DNA of 64,000 bases, from positions 186,001 through 250,000 of the forward strand of contig NNSG01000003.1 of NCBI GenBank assembly GCA_002256485.1, written 5' to 3'. A program made the position numbers and the translations under genes. This stretch comes from Fidelibacterota bacterium 408169 (GTDB lineage: Bacteria > Fidelibacterota > Marinisomatia > Marinisomatales > TCS55). This document shows, piece by piece, positions 46,731 through 56,800 of the stretch. The notes beneath the pieces are model-generated. The model worked only from the letters and a program-made list of their open reading frames with translations. It had not been told where the DNA came from and searched no databases. Numbering within the stretch: the stretch's first letter is position 1; each line of letters opens with the position of its first letter.

Positions 46731-48162
46731 TAATTATTATATCTGAATAAGGATGGCGAACACCCTCAATCTCTTGGTATGTTTCTCGTCCCTTGCCAAG
46801 AATTACGAGGACATCATTATGTTTTAAATTTTTTAATGCTGTTTTAATCGCCACACCTCGATCTTCAAAAACATCGTATTTATCAGACGACAAACCGGCG
46901 ATTATTTCTTTATTTATATTTTCTTGCTTTTCATATCGTGGATTGTCTGGTGTGATATAAAAATAATCAGAAAATTGCTCAACAAGCCTGCCCATTATAG
47001 AACGATTGGCTACATCTCGGTTACCGCCGCAACCGAAAACAGTGATTAGTCGGCCATTTTCAGGTACAAGATTATAAATTGTGTTCAGCACTTTTTCATA
47101 CGCATCTGGAGTGTGAGCGTAATCCACAATAATGGGCGCACCATTCGGCGATGTAATTGCTTCCATGCGTCCTGAAACAACTTTGCAGGAATTGATTCCT
47201 GCGGCTATTGTTCCCATGGGGATACCCATGGCAAGTGCCGCGGCGGCGGCGGACAATATATTTTCTTTATTAAAATCACCTATAAGCTCGGAATTAATTT
47301 CAACCTCATGTTCGCCTGCTGAAATTGTTCCGATAATTCCACGCAAAGAGGAATGAACGACTTTGAAATGAACATCACTATTATTCTTAACAGACGTTTT
47401 TATTACAGGTGCTGTACTTTCTTCGATTAATCTCTGACCGTATTCATCATGGGTATTTATTATGGCAGTGGCAGACAAGGGAAGTGATTTGAATAATTTT
47501 GCTTTGGCATGATAATAATCTTCCATTGTGCCGTGATAGTCCAAATGTTCCGGAGTTAAATTGGTAAAAACGGTTGTGTCAAATTCTACATCTGCAACGC
47601 GATATTGGTGAATCGCATGAGACGATACTTCCATGACTACATGAGAAAAATCGTCATCAGCAAGATCCCGTAGTAGTTTCTGTAAATTAATAGCATCCAT
47701 TGTCGTTAATGTTTTACCTTGTTCATGATTTTCAGCAAAAACGCCTAATGTCCCCAATTGAGCTGTTTTACATCCTGCTTCATTTAATATAGATGCAATG
47801 AGCGTTGCGGTGCTGGTTTTACCATTTGTTCCGGTAATACCAACAATGTGCAAATCTTTAGATGGATGTCTGTAATATTCCGCCGCAACAAATGATGCAG
47901 CTTTTCGAGGATTTGATACTTTTATCTGCGGAACTGGAAGCGATCCCACATCACGCCCATTTGTTATGATGGCTGAAGCGCCATTTTCCAATGCTTCCGG
48001 TATATAATCATGACCATCGGACGTAGTCCCGTGGACAGCAATATAAAGATCGCCGGGCTGCACATTACCAGAATGAAGTTGAATATTTTTTATGGGTGTA
48101 GACGGAATATCTCCATTTGCAGCGATAAATCCTTTGACGAGATTGTTAAGTGTTGGTTTCAT
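46699..48162 (-). CDS. murE: UDP-MurNAc-tripeptide synthetase (meso-DAP type)
   Basis: A 487-residue Mur ligase adding the third residue. The ATP loop is 'GITGTNGKTST' and the specificity loop reads 'TPDNPRYE'; the DNPR motif marks meso-diaminopimelate addition, as in Gram-negative bacteria. 'MEVSSHAI' and 'VDYAHTPDAYEKVL' are also typical. I chose the ATG at 48162 ('MKPTLNNLV'), overlapping the ftsI stop as ATGA; the frame extends to 48225 but that part overlaps ftsI's PASTA region. A poly-Ala stretch explains the GC-rich run near 47237. Confidence 0.95.
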   Translation of the reverse strand: MKPTLNNLVKGFIAANGDIPSTPIKNIQLHSGNVQPGDLYIAVHGTTSDGHDYIPEALENGASAIITNGRDVGSLPVPQIKVSNPRKAASFVAAEYYRHPSKDLHIVGITGTNGKTSTATLIASILNEAGCKTAQLGTLGVFAENHEQGKTLTTMDAINLQKLLRDLADDDFSHVVMEVSSHAIHQYRVADVEFDTTVFTNLTPEHLDYHGTMEDYYHAKAKLFKSLPLSATAIINTHDEYGQRLIEESTAPVIKTSVKNNSDVHFKVVHSSLRGIIGTISAGEHEVEINSELIGDFNKENILSAAAAALAMGIPMGTIAAGINSCKVVSGRMEAITSPNGAPIIVDYAHTPDAYEKVLNTIYNLVPENGRLITVFGCGGNRDVANRSIMGRLVEQFSDYFYITPDNPRYEKQENINKEIIAGLSSDKYDVFEDRGVAIKTALKNLKHNDVLVILGKGRETYQEIEGVRHPYSDIIIIEEFCENNAA

Positions 48163-50156
48163 TTTAAACCTATAGTGCATATAGATCCATGTGTGACAAT
48201 AGTTCCCGGTTTCGGACTTTGCCAAATGACTTTTCCGGACCCTTTAAAATTAGTCCTCATTCCAATTTGTCTTAATACTGTGCGAGCTTTGCGCAAACTC
48301 ATCCCGCGAACATCCGGCAGGTATGTATCTCCATTTGCTTTTTGAACGACAGGCACAATTGACATGGCATTGGATAAAACCACTGGTTTAGCCACGGTGT
48401 TATCCGAGGTATGTGAGAGGGGCAGACGCTCTTGGACCAACATATGGTCTTTTTCGATAGTCTGTGGTTTGAGAAGGCGAATGGAATCATCCATATTAAT
48501 GATCCGTTCAATCACCTTATGAAAGACAGGAGCAGCACCATAACCGCCCCAGTGGTATCCAATTTTTGGTTCATCTAAAATAATAACCCCAACAAGTTGG
48601 GGATCGTCCGCCGGAAAAAAACCGACGAAGTTGGAAATAAATTTCTTATTTGAATAGTTACCGTCAATGAATTTTTGAGCCGTCCCGGTTTTGCCTGCTA
48701 TAGTCCAGCCTTTGATGGCCGCTTTGGTACCCGTACCCGTTTCAACCACCCGGCAAAGCATATCCGTCATAATGTCCATAACATCCTTTGAAGCTACTTT
48801 ACGAATAACTTCAGGTTGTTCTGTATAAACAATTTCGCCTAAAGGTGACACGATTTGCTTTACCAGTCTGGGCTTAAGAAGATATCCTCCGTTAGCAATG
48901 GCAGCATAAGCCATACCCAACTGTATGGCCGTGACTCCCACTTCATGTCCCAACGAAATTTCAGCCAGAGAAATATCACTCCAATCTGAAACGTGTCTTA
49001 ATGTACCTGGGTGCTCTCCTGCAATATTAATGTTCGTTTGCATTCCAAAGCCAAGATCCCTACTATAACGATAAAGATTATTAGTGCCCAAAGTTTCAGC
49101 AATTTTGATAACACCTACATTGCTGGAGTTTTCCATTATTTGAGGCATGGTCAACAGTCCGAAATCTTCCCAATCTTTAATAGTGCGCCCTGCAAAAATA
49201 TAGCTACCATTTTCACAATTAAATTCCTCCCACAAGGAAACGGTGTTTTGATCAACCGCAGCGAGAATAGGTACTATTTTATATGTGGATCCCGGTTCAA
49301 ATTGATCGGTAATTATTCTATTTCGCTGCCATTCGACTTCACCGCGTCCGGGGTAATTCGGATCAAAATCAGGCACAGAAGACATGGCAAGTATTTCACC
49401 TGTTTGTGGGTTCAGAATAAGTCCTAAGGCAACAGTTGCTTCGGTTTTATCTAGCTGTGCTGAAAGTTCTTCTTGGAGGATAGCTTGATATTCAAGGTCG
49501 ATAGTCATTTGGATGTTCGCGCCGTCTATGGGGGACTGTTGAGGTAGATTGGTTTTGAATATTGATTTTCCACGTCCGTTCATTTGACGTACAACCCATC
49601 CAGCTGTTCCAGCGAGATAGCTGTTATATTTTTGCTCTACACCGGAGATGCCTTTATCATCGAGGTCCACAAAACCCAACGCTTGCGAGGCAATGTTCCC
49701 GTGGGGGTAATAGCGACGTGATTCACGTTCAACGATTAAACCCTTCGGTTTATTGATGAGCAATTTTTCACAATGTGACTTCATCATATTTCGTTCTAAA
49801 TATTCAAAACTGTTCGAAGAATTCAGTTTCTTCAAGTATGAATCTTTGTCTCCACCCAAACAATCACTTATTTGTTCTGCAAATTCTTCTTTATCCTCTA
49901 TTTGTGTTGGATGGACTCCGAAAGAATAATGAATAATATTGCGAGTGAAAGACACATTATTGCGATCATAAATATTTCCGCGGATTGCTTTTAATGGTTT
50001 TTGAACCATACTCTGGTTTTGCCCTTTTAAACGTAGTTCTTCACCATCTATTATTTGAATTTGAAATAACCGAAGGGATAAACCAATCCAACAAAAGACA
50101 ATAATTCCAGATGTAATGATAACTCTAGGTCGAAATTTCAAATAGGTTTTAGTCAA
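48159..50156 (-). CDS. ftsI: Septal penicillin-binding protein with PASTA domain
   Basis: A 665-residue class B PBP, the septal transpeptidase. After one N-terminal membrane segment (about 11-30) comes the dimerisation domain ('GNIYDRNNVSF' start, 'YYPHGNIASQALGFV'). The transpeptidase domain follows, with Ser in 'FEPGSTYKIVP', 'ENSSNVGVIK' (SxN) and 'IAGKTGTAQKF' (KTG). A C-terminal PASTA domain ('LPDVRGMSLRKARTVLRQIG') may sense peptidoglycan. It overlaps ftsL by 8 bases. Confidence 0.95.
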   Translation of the reverse strand: MTKTYLKFRPRVIITSGIIVFCWIGLSLRLFQIQIIDGEELRLKGQNQSMVQKPLKAIRGNIYDRNNVSFTRNIIHYSFGVHPTQIEDKEEFAEQISDCLGGDKDSYLKKLNSSNSFEYLERNMMKSHCEKLLINKPKGLIVERESRRYYPHGNIASQALGFVDLDDKGISGVEQKYNSYLAGTAGWVVRQMNGRGKSIFKTNLPQQSPIDGANIQMTIDLEYQAILQEELSAQLDKTEATVALGLILNPQTGEILAMSSVPDFDPNYPGRGEVEWQRNRIITDQFEPGSTYKIVPILAAVDQNTVSLWEEFNCENGSYIFAGRTIKDWEDFGLLTMPQIMENSSNVGVIKIAETLGTNNLYRYSRDLGFGMQTNINIAGEHPGTLRHVSDWSDISLAEISLGHEVGVTAIQLGMAYAAIANGGYLLKPRLVKQIVSPLGEIVYTEQPEVIRKVASKDVMDIMTDMLCRVVETGTGTKAAIKGWTIAGKTGTAQKFIDGNYSNKKFISNFVGFFPADDPQLVGVIILDEPKIGYHWGGYGAAPVFHKVIERIINMDDSIRLLKPQTIEKDHMLVQERLPLSHTSDNTVAKPVVLSNAMSIVPVVQKANGDTYLPDVRGMSLRKARTVLRQIGMRTNFKGSGKVIWQSPKPGTIVTHGSICTIGLK

Positions 50157-50487
50157 ACGAAGTCTCTACCAATAACGGATCCACATGTATCATGATGGAT
50201 TCTGGTTTTGCGACAACCATACCCAATTCTTTTCGGGCTACTGATGTAATTCGATCCACACGATTTAATCGTGAAATATCACTTTTTAATTCTTTTACAG
50301 AATTATTTAATTCAGCAAATGTGGATTTTTGAATTTCAATTGCCATATTGGTTTCGTCAATTTCAGTATATACCCATAGGTAGACGATAAGTCCGCCGAT
50401 GGAAAAGACTGTTACGAGAAAAAAGGACAGAGTTTGTAAAAATTCCTTATGTCTGTTTATACGTTTCTTCTTACGTCGTTTTGCCAT
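50149..50487 (-). CDS. ftsL: FtsL-like cell division protein
   Basis: A 112-residue bitopic protein: Lys/Arg-rich cytoplasmic start (AKRRKKKRINRHK), one membrane segment (about 18-40), then a leucine-zipper-like coiled coil (about 45-85) ending in 'DRITSVARKELGMV', a hallmark of the FtsL/DivIC group. It acts with FtsQ and FtsB to activate FtsWI. Position between rsmH and ftsI is diagnostic for FtsL. It overlaps both neighbours. Confidence 0.88.
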   Translation of the reverse strand: MAKRRKKKRINRHKEFLQTLSFFLVTVFSIGGLIVYLWVYTEIDETNMAIEIQKSTFAELNNSVKELKSDISRLNRVDRITSVARKELGMVVAKPESIMIHVDPLLVETSFD

Positions 50488-51377
50488 TATATCCTTTCTC
50501 CGGCTCGCAATTTTGCACTTCGCGATCGGTTATTTTCTGTTTGTTCTTCTTTGGTAGGCTGAAGGGGTTTCTTGGTTAAAACTGTGAACTTTTTTTCTTT
50601 CTTTAAGTCTTTAAAACGGTGCTTAACCATACGGTCTTCCAGAGAATGATAACTTATAATGACAATACGTCCACCCGGCGTTAGAAATTCAATAAATGAA
50701 TCCAAAAAATTTTGTAATCGATCCAATTCGCTGTTTACAGCAATGCGCAATGATTGAAAAATACGTGCCAGTGTTTTTTGACGGTTTTTAGGCGGTGTAC
50801 TTCTTCTGACTGCTTCTTTTAAGTCTTCGATTGATTCAATTGAATCCATATCTTTTACAGACTTCGCAATGCGCCGTGAAAGCCTTTCCTCACCAAAATT
50901 ATAGAAAATATCAGCCAAGTCGTCCGCTGAAGTTTGATGAATGAGTTGCATAGCAGTTTGTCCGGTAGTAGAATCAAATCGCATATCAAGATCACCAGTA
51001 TTTTGGAAACTGAATCCACGATTTGAATCCAATTGATAAGAAGAGAGACCCAGGTCTAATAGTATTCCGTTCACCCTAGTGATGCCTTCTTGTTTAAGTA
51101 AGAGGGGAAAAGTGTTGTAAGAGTGGTGGTGGCAAGAGAAGGCACCGCTGCCAGACAGTCGTTCTTTACAGATTGCCAGTGCCTTCTCATCGCGATCAAG
51201 TCCTAACAACCTCGCTGAATCCGAGAGTGCGTTCAGGATGTATGTGGCGTGCCCGCCGAGACCTACAGTCCCGTCGAGATAAATTCCCTGCCGATCTGTG
51301 ATCAGCAAATCCAAAACTTCGTCCACCATTACAGGAATATGAAAGTGTGAAGTTTCCTGCAAGATATCCGGTATCAT
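50487..51377 (-). CDS. rsmH: 16S rRNA (cytosine1402-N4)-methyltransferase
   Basis: A 296-residue SAM-dependent methyltransferase (MraW). It begins with 'HIPVMVDEVLDLL', has the SAM motif 'YLDGTVGLGGHATYIL', 'GLDRDEKAL', 'LLDLGLSSYQLD' and 'RGFSFQNTGDLDMRFD', and 'ISYHSLEDRMVKHRF' near the end. It overlaps mraZ and ftsL by one base each, in the canonical dcw order. Confidence 0.95.
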   Translation of the reverse strand: MIPDILQETSHFHIPVMVDEVLDLLITDRQGIYLDGTVGLGGHATYILNALSDSARLLGLDRDEKALAICKERLSGSGAFSCHHHSYNTFPLLLKQEGITRVNGILLDLGLSSYQLDSNRGFSFQNTGDLDMRFDSTTGQTAMQLIHQTSADDLADIFYNFGEERLSRRIAKSVKDMDSIESIEDLKEAVRRSTPPKNRQKTLARIFQSLRIAVNSELDRLQNFLDSFIEFLTPGGRIVIISYHSLEDRMVKHRFKDLKKEKKFTVLTKKPLQPTKEEQTENNRSRSAKLRAGERI

Positions 51378-51841
51378 TAGAGTATAATTCTATCTGCCAG
51401 CGCATCATATTCTGATGAGTTCATTTCTAAATTCTGTTTATCCACTTTCGCTAATTCGCTTGGATTCCAAATTTCAATTTTATTTACCATGCCTATGATA
51501 AACGCATCTTTTTTCAATTTTGCATAATTCAATAAGTTAGTCGAGAGCATAATACGACCTTGTTTATCGAATGACACAGTCGAAGCGTAACGGACTGTAT
51601 TGCGAATGAAAGACCTGTTGATACCTGAAATAGCTGAAAGATCTTTAAGATCATCTTCAATAATTTGCCACGCAGTGAGGGGATAGACCCAAATACATGG
51701 ATCCATTCCTCGAGTAATCACGAATGTTTGATCATTTTCCGGTGCAAGGCTTTGGCGAAATTTAGCCGGTATATTGACGCGGCCTTTGGCATCAATAGTG
51801 TAGGAAAATTCTCCCGTAAATGTATCTTGATTTATAGTCAT
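51377..51841 (-). CDS. mraZ: Transcriptional regulator MraZ
   Basis: A 154-residue AbrB-like DNA-binding protein with two SpoVT-AbrB half-domains ('YTIDAKGRVNIPAKFR' and 'VSFDKQGRIMLSTNLL'). It represses its own dcw operon in Escherichia coli by binding repeated TGGGN boxes. I place the start at the ATG at 51841 ('MTINQDTF'). A GTG at 51847 is in frame but is itself part of a GTGGGTA box, so it is more likely operator than coding. It is the first gene of the division operon. Confidence 0.94.
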   Translation of the reverse strand: MTINQDTFTGEFSYTIDAKGRVNIPAKFRQSLAPENDQTFVITRGMDPCIWVYPLTAWQIIEDDLKDLSAISGINRSFIRNTVRYASTVSFDKQGRIMLSTNLLNYAKLKKDAFIIGMVNKIEIWNPSELAKVDKQNLEMNSSEYDALADRIIL

Positions 51842-51910
51842 ACCCACAAGTTGGTTAATTGTTTACCCACAATTACCCACAATATATTCTATTCTACCCA
51901 CTTTTGTCAA
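51841..51910 (-). promoter_or_regulatory. mraZ/dcw promoter with four MraZ-box-like repeats
   Basis: On the - strand, a -35 TTGACA (51910-51905) and -10 TATATT (51886-51881) are 18 bases apart, close to the sigma-70 consensus. GTGGGTA occurs four times: 51901-51895 (in the spacer), 51880-51874, 51870-51864 and 51847-51841 (ending at the ATG). The two central copies are exactly 10 bases apart, the classic MraZ-box period; the outer ones are about two helical turns away. This strongly suggests autorepression of the dcw operon by MraZ. Confidence 0.85.
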
Positions 51911-51962
51911 CTTATTTTATTAAAGTATTTAAAATAAATGCATATTTATTGACGACAAAATG

Positions 51963-52005
51963 CTTCAACCAACGGTTGAAGTGAATTGGGATTTAAAGTA
52001 ATCCC
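51963..52005 (-). terminator. Two tandem hairpins after rodZ-like gene
   Basis: Stem cttcaacc/ggttgaag (51963-51981, 3-base loop) and stem gggatt/aatccc (51988-52005) lie between the rodZ-like stop and the mraZ promoter. On the - strand the second hairpin is followed by CATTTTGT, a weak U-tract. They may separate the two transcripts, but terminator strength is doubtful. Confidence 0.4.
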
Positions 52006-52009
52006 TTAA

Positions 52010-52834
52010 CTATCTTTGGGGGAGGTAGTGCTTTACTGTTAGTGTGGACGGTATGGCAAAGAACTGTATTTCAGCAGGATGTTTGTACTGCCCAAGTTCT
52101 TTCACTTCGAGTCCATTGATGAATAATGAAATGCCCTCTGTCTGGTTAAGTCGAATATAAATTTGGTTTTCAAAAGACAGGCTTTTTTCTTCTCCGGCAG
52201 TTAGGATATCCGTTTGTGCTGCAATTGTGTCAGCCCTCATGCTGTACCAGATTCGTTCTGTTGTTAACATTTTCAGTTTTAGAGGAGGTTCGACAGCCAT
52301 AGCAACTGTTTGTGATACAGCTTCCACATAATCATTGATCAATTGATCATTTGTGATAACATTCGGATTTTGAACAAGAATAATTTCTCCATTTTCAATT
52401 GTAGCAGAGCTGCCTTCTTTATTTATTTTTTTAATAATGAATATTGCAAACAGGAAGACAATAAGTAAAACCCCACCTTTAATCAAATCCTGGCGTATTT
52501 TTGTAGGTGGACGTGCTTGGGTCGGTGCTTTTGATGTCGGTTCCGTTTTTGCAGGATTAAAATCAATCTTTTCTGTCTTTTTGAAAGATCGTTTCCCTGC
52601 TTTGCGTCCTTGATAAATATCAAGTTGGTGTAGTGCTTCTTCAGCATCACCACCAATTTCAGTAACATATGCTCTCATAAAAAGACGGACGTAAGGAAGC
52701 GGTAAAACTTCAAACTGGCCATTTTCTATGGCAAGGAGATATTCAATATTGATTTTGGTACGAGAATGAATCTCTTCTAAATCAATGTTCTGGGATTCTC
52801 TAAGTTCTTTTAATTCTGTGTAAAATTCGCTCAT
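52010..52834 (-). CDS. RodZ-like cytoskeletal/HTH membrane protein
   Basis: A 274-residue bitopic protein. Residues 4-70 form a helix-turn-helix domain of the RodZ type ('ELRESQNIDLEEIHSRTKIN', 'LLAIENGQFEVLP'). A Lys/Pro-rich linker, one membrane segment (about 119-136) and a C-terminal periplasmic beta domain (DUF4115-like, from about 165) follow. RodZ links MreB to the cell wall machinery and sets rod shape. mreB is not in the window. Its neighbourhood with mraZ and maf fits a morphogenesis role. Confidence 0.85.
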   Translation of the reverse strand: MSEFYTELKELRESQNIDLEEIHSRTKINIEYLLAIENGQFEVLPLPYVRLFMRAYVTEIGGDAEEALHQLDIYQGRKAGKRSFKKTEKIDFNPAKTEPTSKAPTQARPPTKIRQDLIKGGVLLIVFLFAIFIIKKINKEGSSATIENGEIILVQNPNVITNDQLINDYVEAVSQTVAMAVEPPLKLKMLTTERIWYSMRADTIAAQTDILTAGEEKSLSFENQIYIRLNQTEGISLFINGLEVKELGQYKHPAEIQFFAIPSTLTVKHYLPQR

Positions 52835-52868
52835 GATTCAATTAAGTAGATAAGAAAATTAAACGACT

Positions 52869-53459
52869 CTATGATACCCTAACAATAGAATTGTCATATT
52901 TTTTACAGTGACTAAAAAATGTTGCGAGAGGAAAACCCATTACATTGTAAAAACATCCATCTATTCGATTTACGTTTACAGAAAACCAATCCTGAATTCC
53001 ATAACTCCCAGCTTTATCTAAAGGCTTGTAAGTTTCAATATAATAGTATATAACAGAATCACTTAATTTGTTAAATGTAACATTAGTCTGTTCAAAAAAT
53101 GTGTCACTGATTTTCTCATTTAAGTGGTTTAATGACACACCTGTATAGACGGTGTGGGTGCGACCAGAAAGAGACTTTAGCATTTTATAACTTTCTGTTT
53201 CATCTTTTGGTTTCCCCAGAATTTTATTATCCAAAACCACAATCGTATCTGCTCCAATAACAAAATGATCCGGATATTTTGCTGCAATATCCAACGATTT
53301 TTCCCGGGCATAATGCTGTACAAATTCCTCATTATTTAGATCAATATTAAACTCTTCATGGACGCTACTCGGAATCACTTCAAATTCGATATCGATCATG
53401 TCTAATAGTTGCTTCCTCCGAGGTGAAGCTGAAGCAAGGATAATTGGAAATGGAAGCAA
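52869..53459 (-). CDS. Maf-family nucleotide pyrophosphatase
   Basis: A predicted dTTP/UTP (or related) pyrophosphatase of the Maf family, which hydrolyses nucleoside triphosphates including modified ones. Motifs are 'ILASASPRRKQLLD' at the start, 'VIGADTIVVLDNKILGKP' and 'DKAGSYGIQ'. The reading frame extends to 53507, overlapping the VOC gene, but family homology begins only at 'PFPIILASASPRR'. A TTG at 53459, directly after the VOC stop, is the best start; TTG at 53471 is possible. No separate promoter is visible. Confidence 0.88.
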   Translation of the reverse strand: MLPFPIILASASPRRKQLLDMIDIEFEVIPSSVHEEFNIDLNNEEFVQHYAREKSLDIAAKYPDHFVIGADTIVVLDNKILGKPKDETESYKMLKSLSGRTHTVYTGVSLNHLNEKISDTFFEQTNVTFNKLSDSVIYYYIETYKPLDKAGSYGIQDWFSVNVNRIDGCFYNVMGFPLATFFSHCKKYDNSIVRVS

Positions 53460-53460
53460 G

Positions 53461-53877
53461 TTAATTCTCAAATTGAATTTGATTATTATCCCATAATGCC
53501 ACTTCAATCTCCCAACCGGTGGGATCTTTGATATACCAAGCTAGTGATTTTGGCCAGCGTATCGGTCCATCATACATAACGTCAATCTTTTCTCTTTTAA
53601 TTGTTTCTTCCCATTCTTGCTGATTATCAATCCGTAGTCCAAAATGTGCTAAATAGTGAATAGATTTCTTTGCTGACTCAAACCGATCTAGTAAAGTTAA
53701 ATCCTTCTGTTCGTAGATACAAAGTAATGCACTTTCTTTTTGAATAACTCCCCAAGGTTTTTCATCCTGAATTCCCTTTTCTACAAGAACAAAACCGAAT
53801 ACGTTTTGATACCACTTTACTGTTTCATTGAAATTACTAACGCTTAAGTTTAAATGATCCAGTTGTGTTACGCTCAT
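53461..53877 (-). CDS. VOC family (glyoxalase/bleomycin-resistance-like) protein
   Basis: A 138-residue vicinal-oxygen-chelate protein: 'LDHLNLSVSNFNETVKWYQNVFGF' at the start (given in part) and 'AWYIKDPTGWEIEVALWD' at the end give the paired beta-alpha-beta modules. The first conserved His ('DHLNL') and Glu near the end could bind metal. The substrate is unknown. It lies between the PorU-like gene (14 bases) and maf. Confidence 0.8.
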   Translation of the reverse strand: MSVTQLDHLNLSVSNFNETVKWYQNVFGFVLVEKGIQDEKPWGVIQKESALLCIYEQKDLTLLDRFESAKKSIHYLAHFGLRIDNQQEWEETIKREKIDVMYDGPIRWPKSLAWYIKDPTGWEIEVALWDNNQIQFEN

Positions 53878-53891
53878 ACTAAATTCCTTTG

Positions 53892-56800
53892 CTACTGAAA
53901 TTTCGCCAGTTTTTTAATTACTGAAACAGTTTTTTCTCCATCATCCGCTTTTAATCTATATAAATAAACACCATTGGCTAATCGCTCACCATAGGCATCC
54001 CGTCCGTCCCAATCAATATAATTGTATCCACTGGAAAACGATTCATCAGGAATGGATACCACGCGACGTCCACTCAATGTATAGACATTTATAGAGACAG
54101 TTGCTGATGATGTAAGTTCAAAAGCAAATTGTGTCGTTGTTGCATAGGGATTTGGAAAATTCAAAATATTTAATACTTGAAGTTTCTGGTCCGACAATAT
54201 TTGAAACGTGATTTCTTTTTCTGCAGGGTTATTGGCATTATCCCACGCTTTAATGTGGAGGGTTAGAGATTCTTCATTTTCATCGAATGGAATAGATAAT
54301 ACTCCTGTCGTTATACTGTTTTCATCATAAATAAACCGATTGGACAGATTATTTTTTGAATCATCACTCAAATCTGTAATCATAATTTCATGGCCAACCT
54401 CTCCGGTTACATTAATACCCAATGGATCGGAAAGTCGAACATATACACCTTCATCACTTATTAAATGATCATTGTTGCGCAATAATTTTCCTGTTTCAGT
54501 TTCAAACGATATTATGGGACCTTGTGAGTCTTGGACGGGTGTTCCGCTGGTCAGGTAAATATTTTCTAACATTCCTAATGCTTCAACAGGTGTTTCAGTT
54601 TCCAGTTGAACATATACATTGCATTGTGCCGGAGTAGTAGAATATGAAATATCTTTTGGAATACGCATACGGGCGCTGAATTCATTCCCGGTAATTGAAA
54701 ATTGTCCTTTGAATAAAATGGGGCCAGGGAGTGTGTATGAAATTTCCTGTGTGGTTGAATTTATGTTATACTGCCGTGTGATTTCCCGTTCCGCATCCAC
54801 CAAACGGATAATGCCGCTTCCACTTGCAGTTGTAGAAATAGTTTGATCGCCGTACACCCGTGCAGTATCCAGGGATTTTAATGTGTCGGGATTAATATCC
54901 GTTAAATTAACAGTCATACTTGGAATGGGTATGGGCATGGCTGGATCACCAAATAAATGAAATAATTCACCACTGCTGTTCCCATCCTTTACAGACTGCA
55001 AGACGATTCCAACCGGTTCATCGGTCACTTCATTATCCGGGAAAATCGCTTTAAATATTTTTGTAATATAGAGCGCATTGGAGAATACACCTATGGCTCG
55101 GCTGGTTGTAATGATCCCGGCAGCGCCATCCATGGGTTGGCGGATGAGTTCTTCTGAAAATGATTCAGAATCTAAAAAATCAAAATGTCCCCATGAACAT
55201 GTTCCGGCGATCCAAAGGGGTAATTTCATTTTAGTTGTAATTCGGTTAACATCACCTCGATCCTGCACCAGCAGTTTCTCTTGAGCCCATTGGTGTGCGG
55301 ATCCGTGACCTATATAATTGATGATGGCTGTACCTTCGCCGATAGTTTCCATCAGTGCATCTGTTGCATCCGGTTTTATAACGCCATAGGAAGAAGGATC
55401 GTTCACTTCAGGATACTCCAGCATGTATAACTTATTGACCTCCACCCGTGGAGAAACCCAACCAGCAACAATTTCAGAATTTTGGGTATGGCTTTTTCCG
55501 GTTGAAATGGAACCACCTTCACCGCCATCTTCCGGCCGGGCGCCGTCATCGGCAACAAGTGTAATGCGTTGCCGCCAATAACCGGTAACCGGATTCAATT
55601 CGTGCTCAATTAGCTTTTCTATATAATCTTCTACTTCACTGGCTGATTTTGCAGGAAAGCGGCCCAAAGCCAGATCGGGTATACGACCGTTTATCGCTGC
55701 CAAACGATCATCCACAGCTCGATTTGAAAATGCTCCTGAAATGATTGTAGGAACTTTGCTTTCGGATTCACCTGTAATATTTCTGTAATCATAATCCGTA
55801 TCGCCCAAGAGCAATACACAATATGGCTGTGGGGTGGACCATTCTTCCTGTGTCCACTGCAAAAAAGATCGTATGGCTGTGGGATCTTCATTCCCGCCGG
55901 AGAATTCATTATAAATATCCTCAATTGAAATATAGCGCGAACTGCTACGATGATTATTTAACGGTTGTGCGGCACTACGAAATTCTTCAGGACCGATGAT
56001 AAGATGATCCACGCCTTGGTTTTGATTTCGTAATGAAATAAAATTGCTGTTATTCATTAATTCCAAATCTGTAATAGCATTGATATCGCCTTCATCAAAA
56101 ACAATAAATCTCGATAGCGTATCAACAGGAAGATCAACGGCCATTATATAATCATCACCGGATGGTTCACTGATTATATTTTGAGGATGGATAATTTCAG
56201 TAATATCCCAAACATTCGGTGCTGAAGATCCTGAAAAAGTAAAAGCGACTGTATTGCTGTGGATGGGAGCATAAAACTCAAAAGGGCTATTATCCATTTT
56301 GAGCATTCGACCATAATCTACTGTTGCATGATCAAAATAAGGCAGGGAATAACTGCTGGAGGAAGAGGTGTTATCAAGATAGATGAGATTAACACCATCC
56401 GTCAATTCAGAACCACTAAGGGTGAATGACTTGCTCTGCTTACTCAATCCTGTAAAATTAAAATTTTCCCTTAACACATTTCGTGAATTCAGAAATATGT
56501 CAATGATGTGTCGAGGATTAGCGATGAAATCGATATCCGTTGAACTGCCACGCACAGCGATGTTGAAATGTGCATCCACAGACGATTTAATATCGTTTAG
56601 AGTATTCACTAGTGTATAACTGGCTCCCCTGCCAAAAGGCGGACCTGTCCAAGCGATGCCGCTTTCAAATGGGTTTATAACATCATTCTCAATATGAACA
56701 TACGAAGTTGCATAATCTAATGTAAGGCTAGGTGAGGGGGGTGAATCCAATGTTGTTACACGGTTTCCTCTTAAGGATGAATCATCCGGTATGAGCAGCC

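Noticed and set aside
47230..47255. GC-rich cgg-type tandem repeat
   Set aside because: It encodes a run of alanines in a normal position of MurE and does not look like a separate repeat element.
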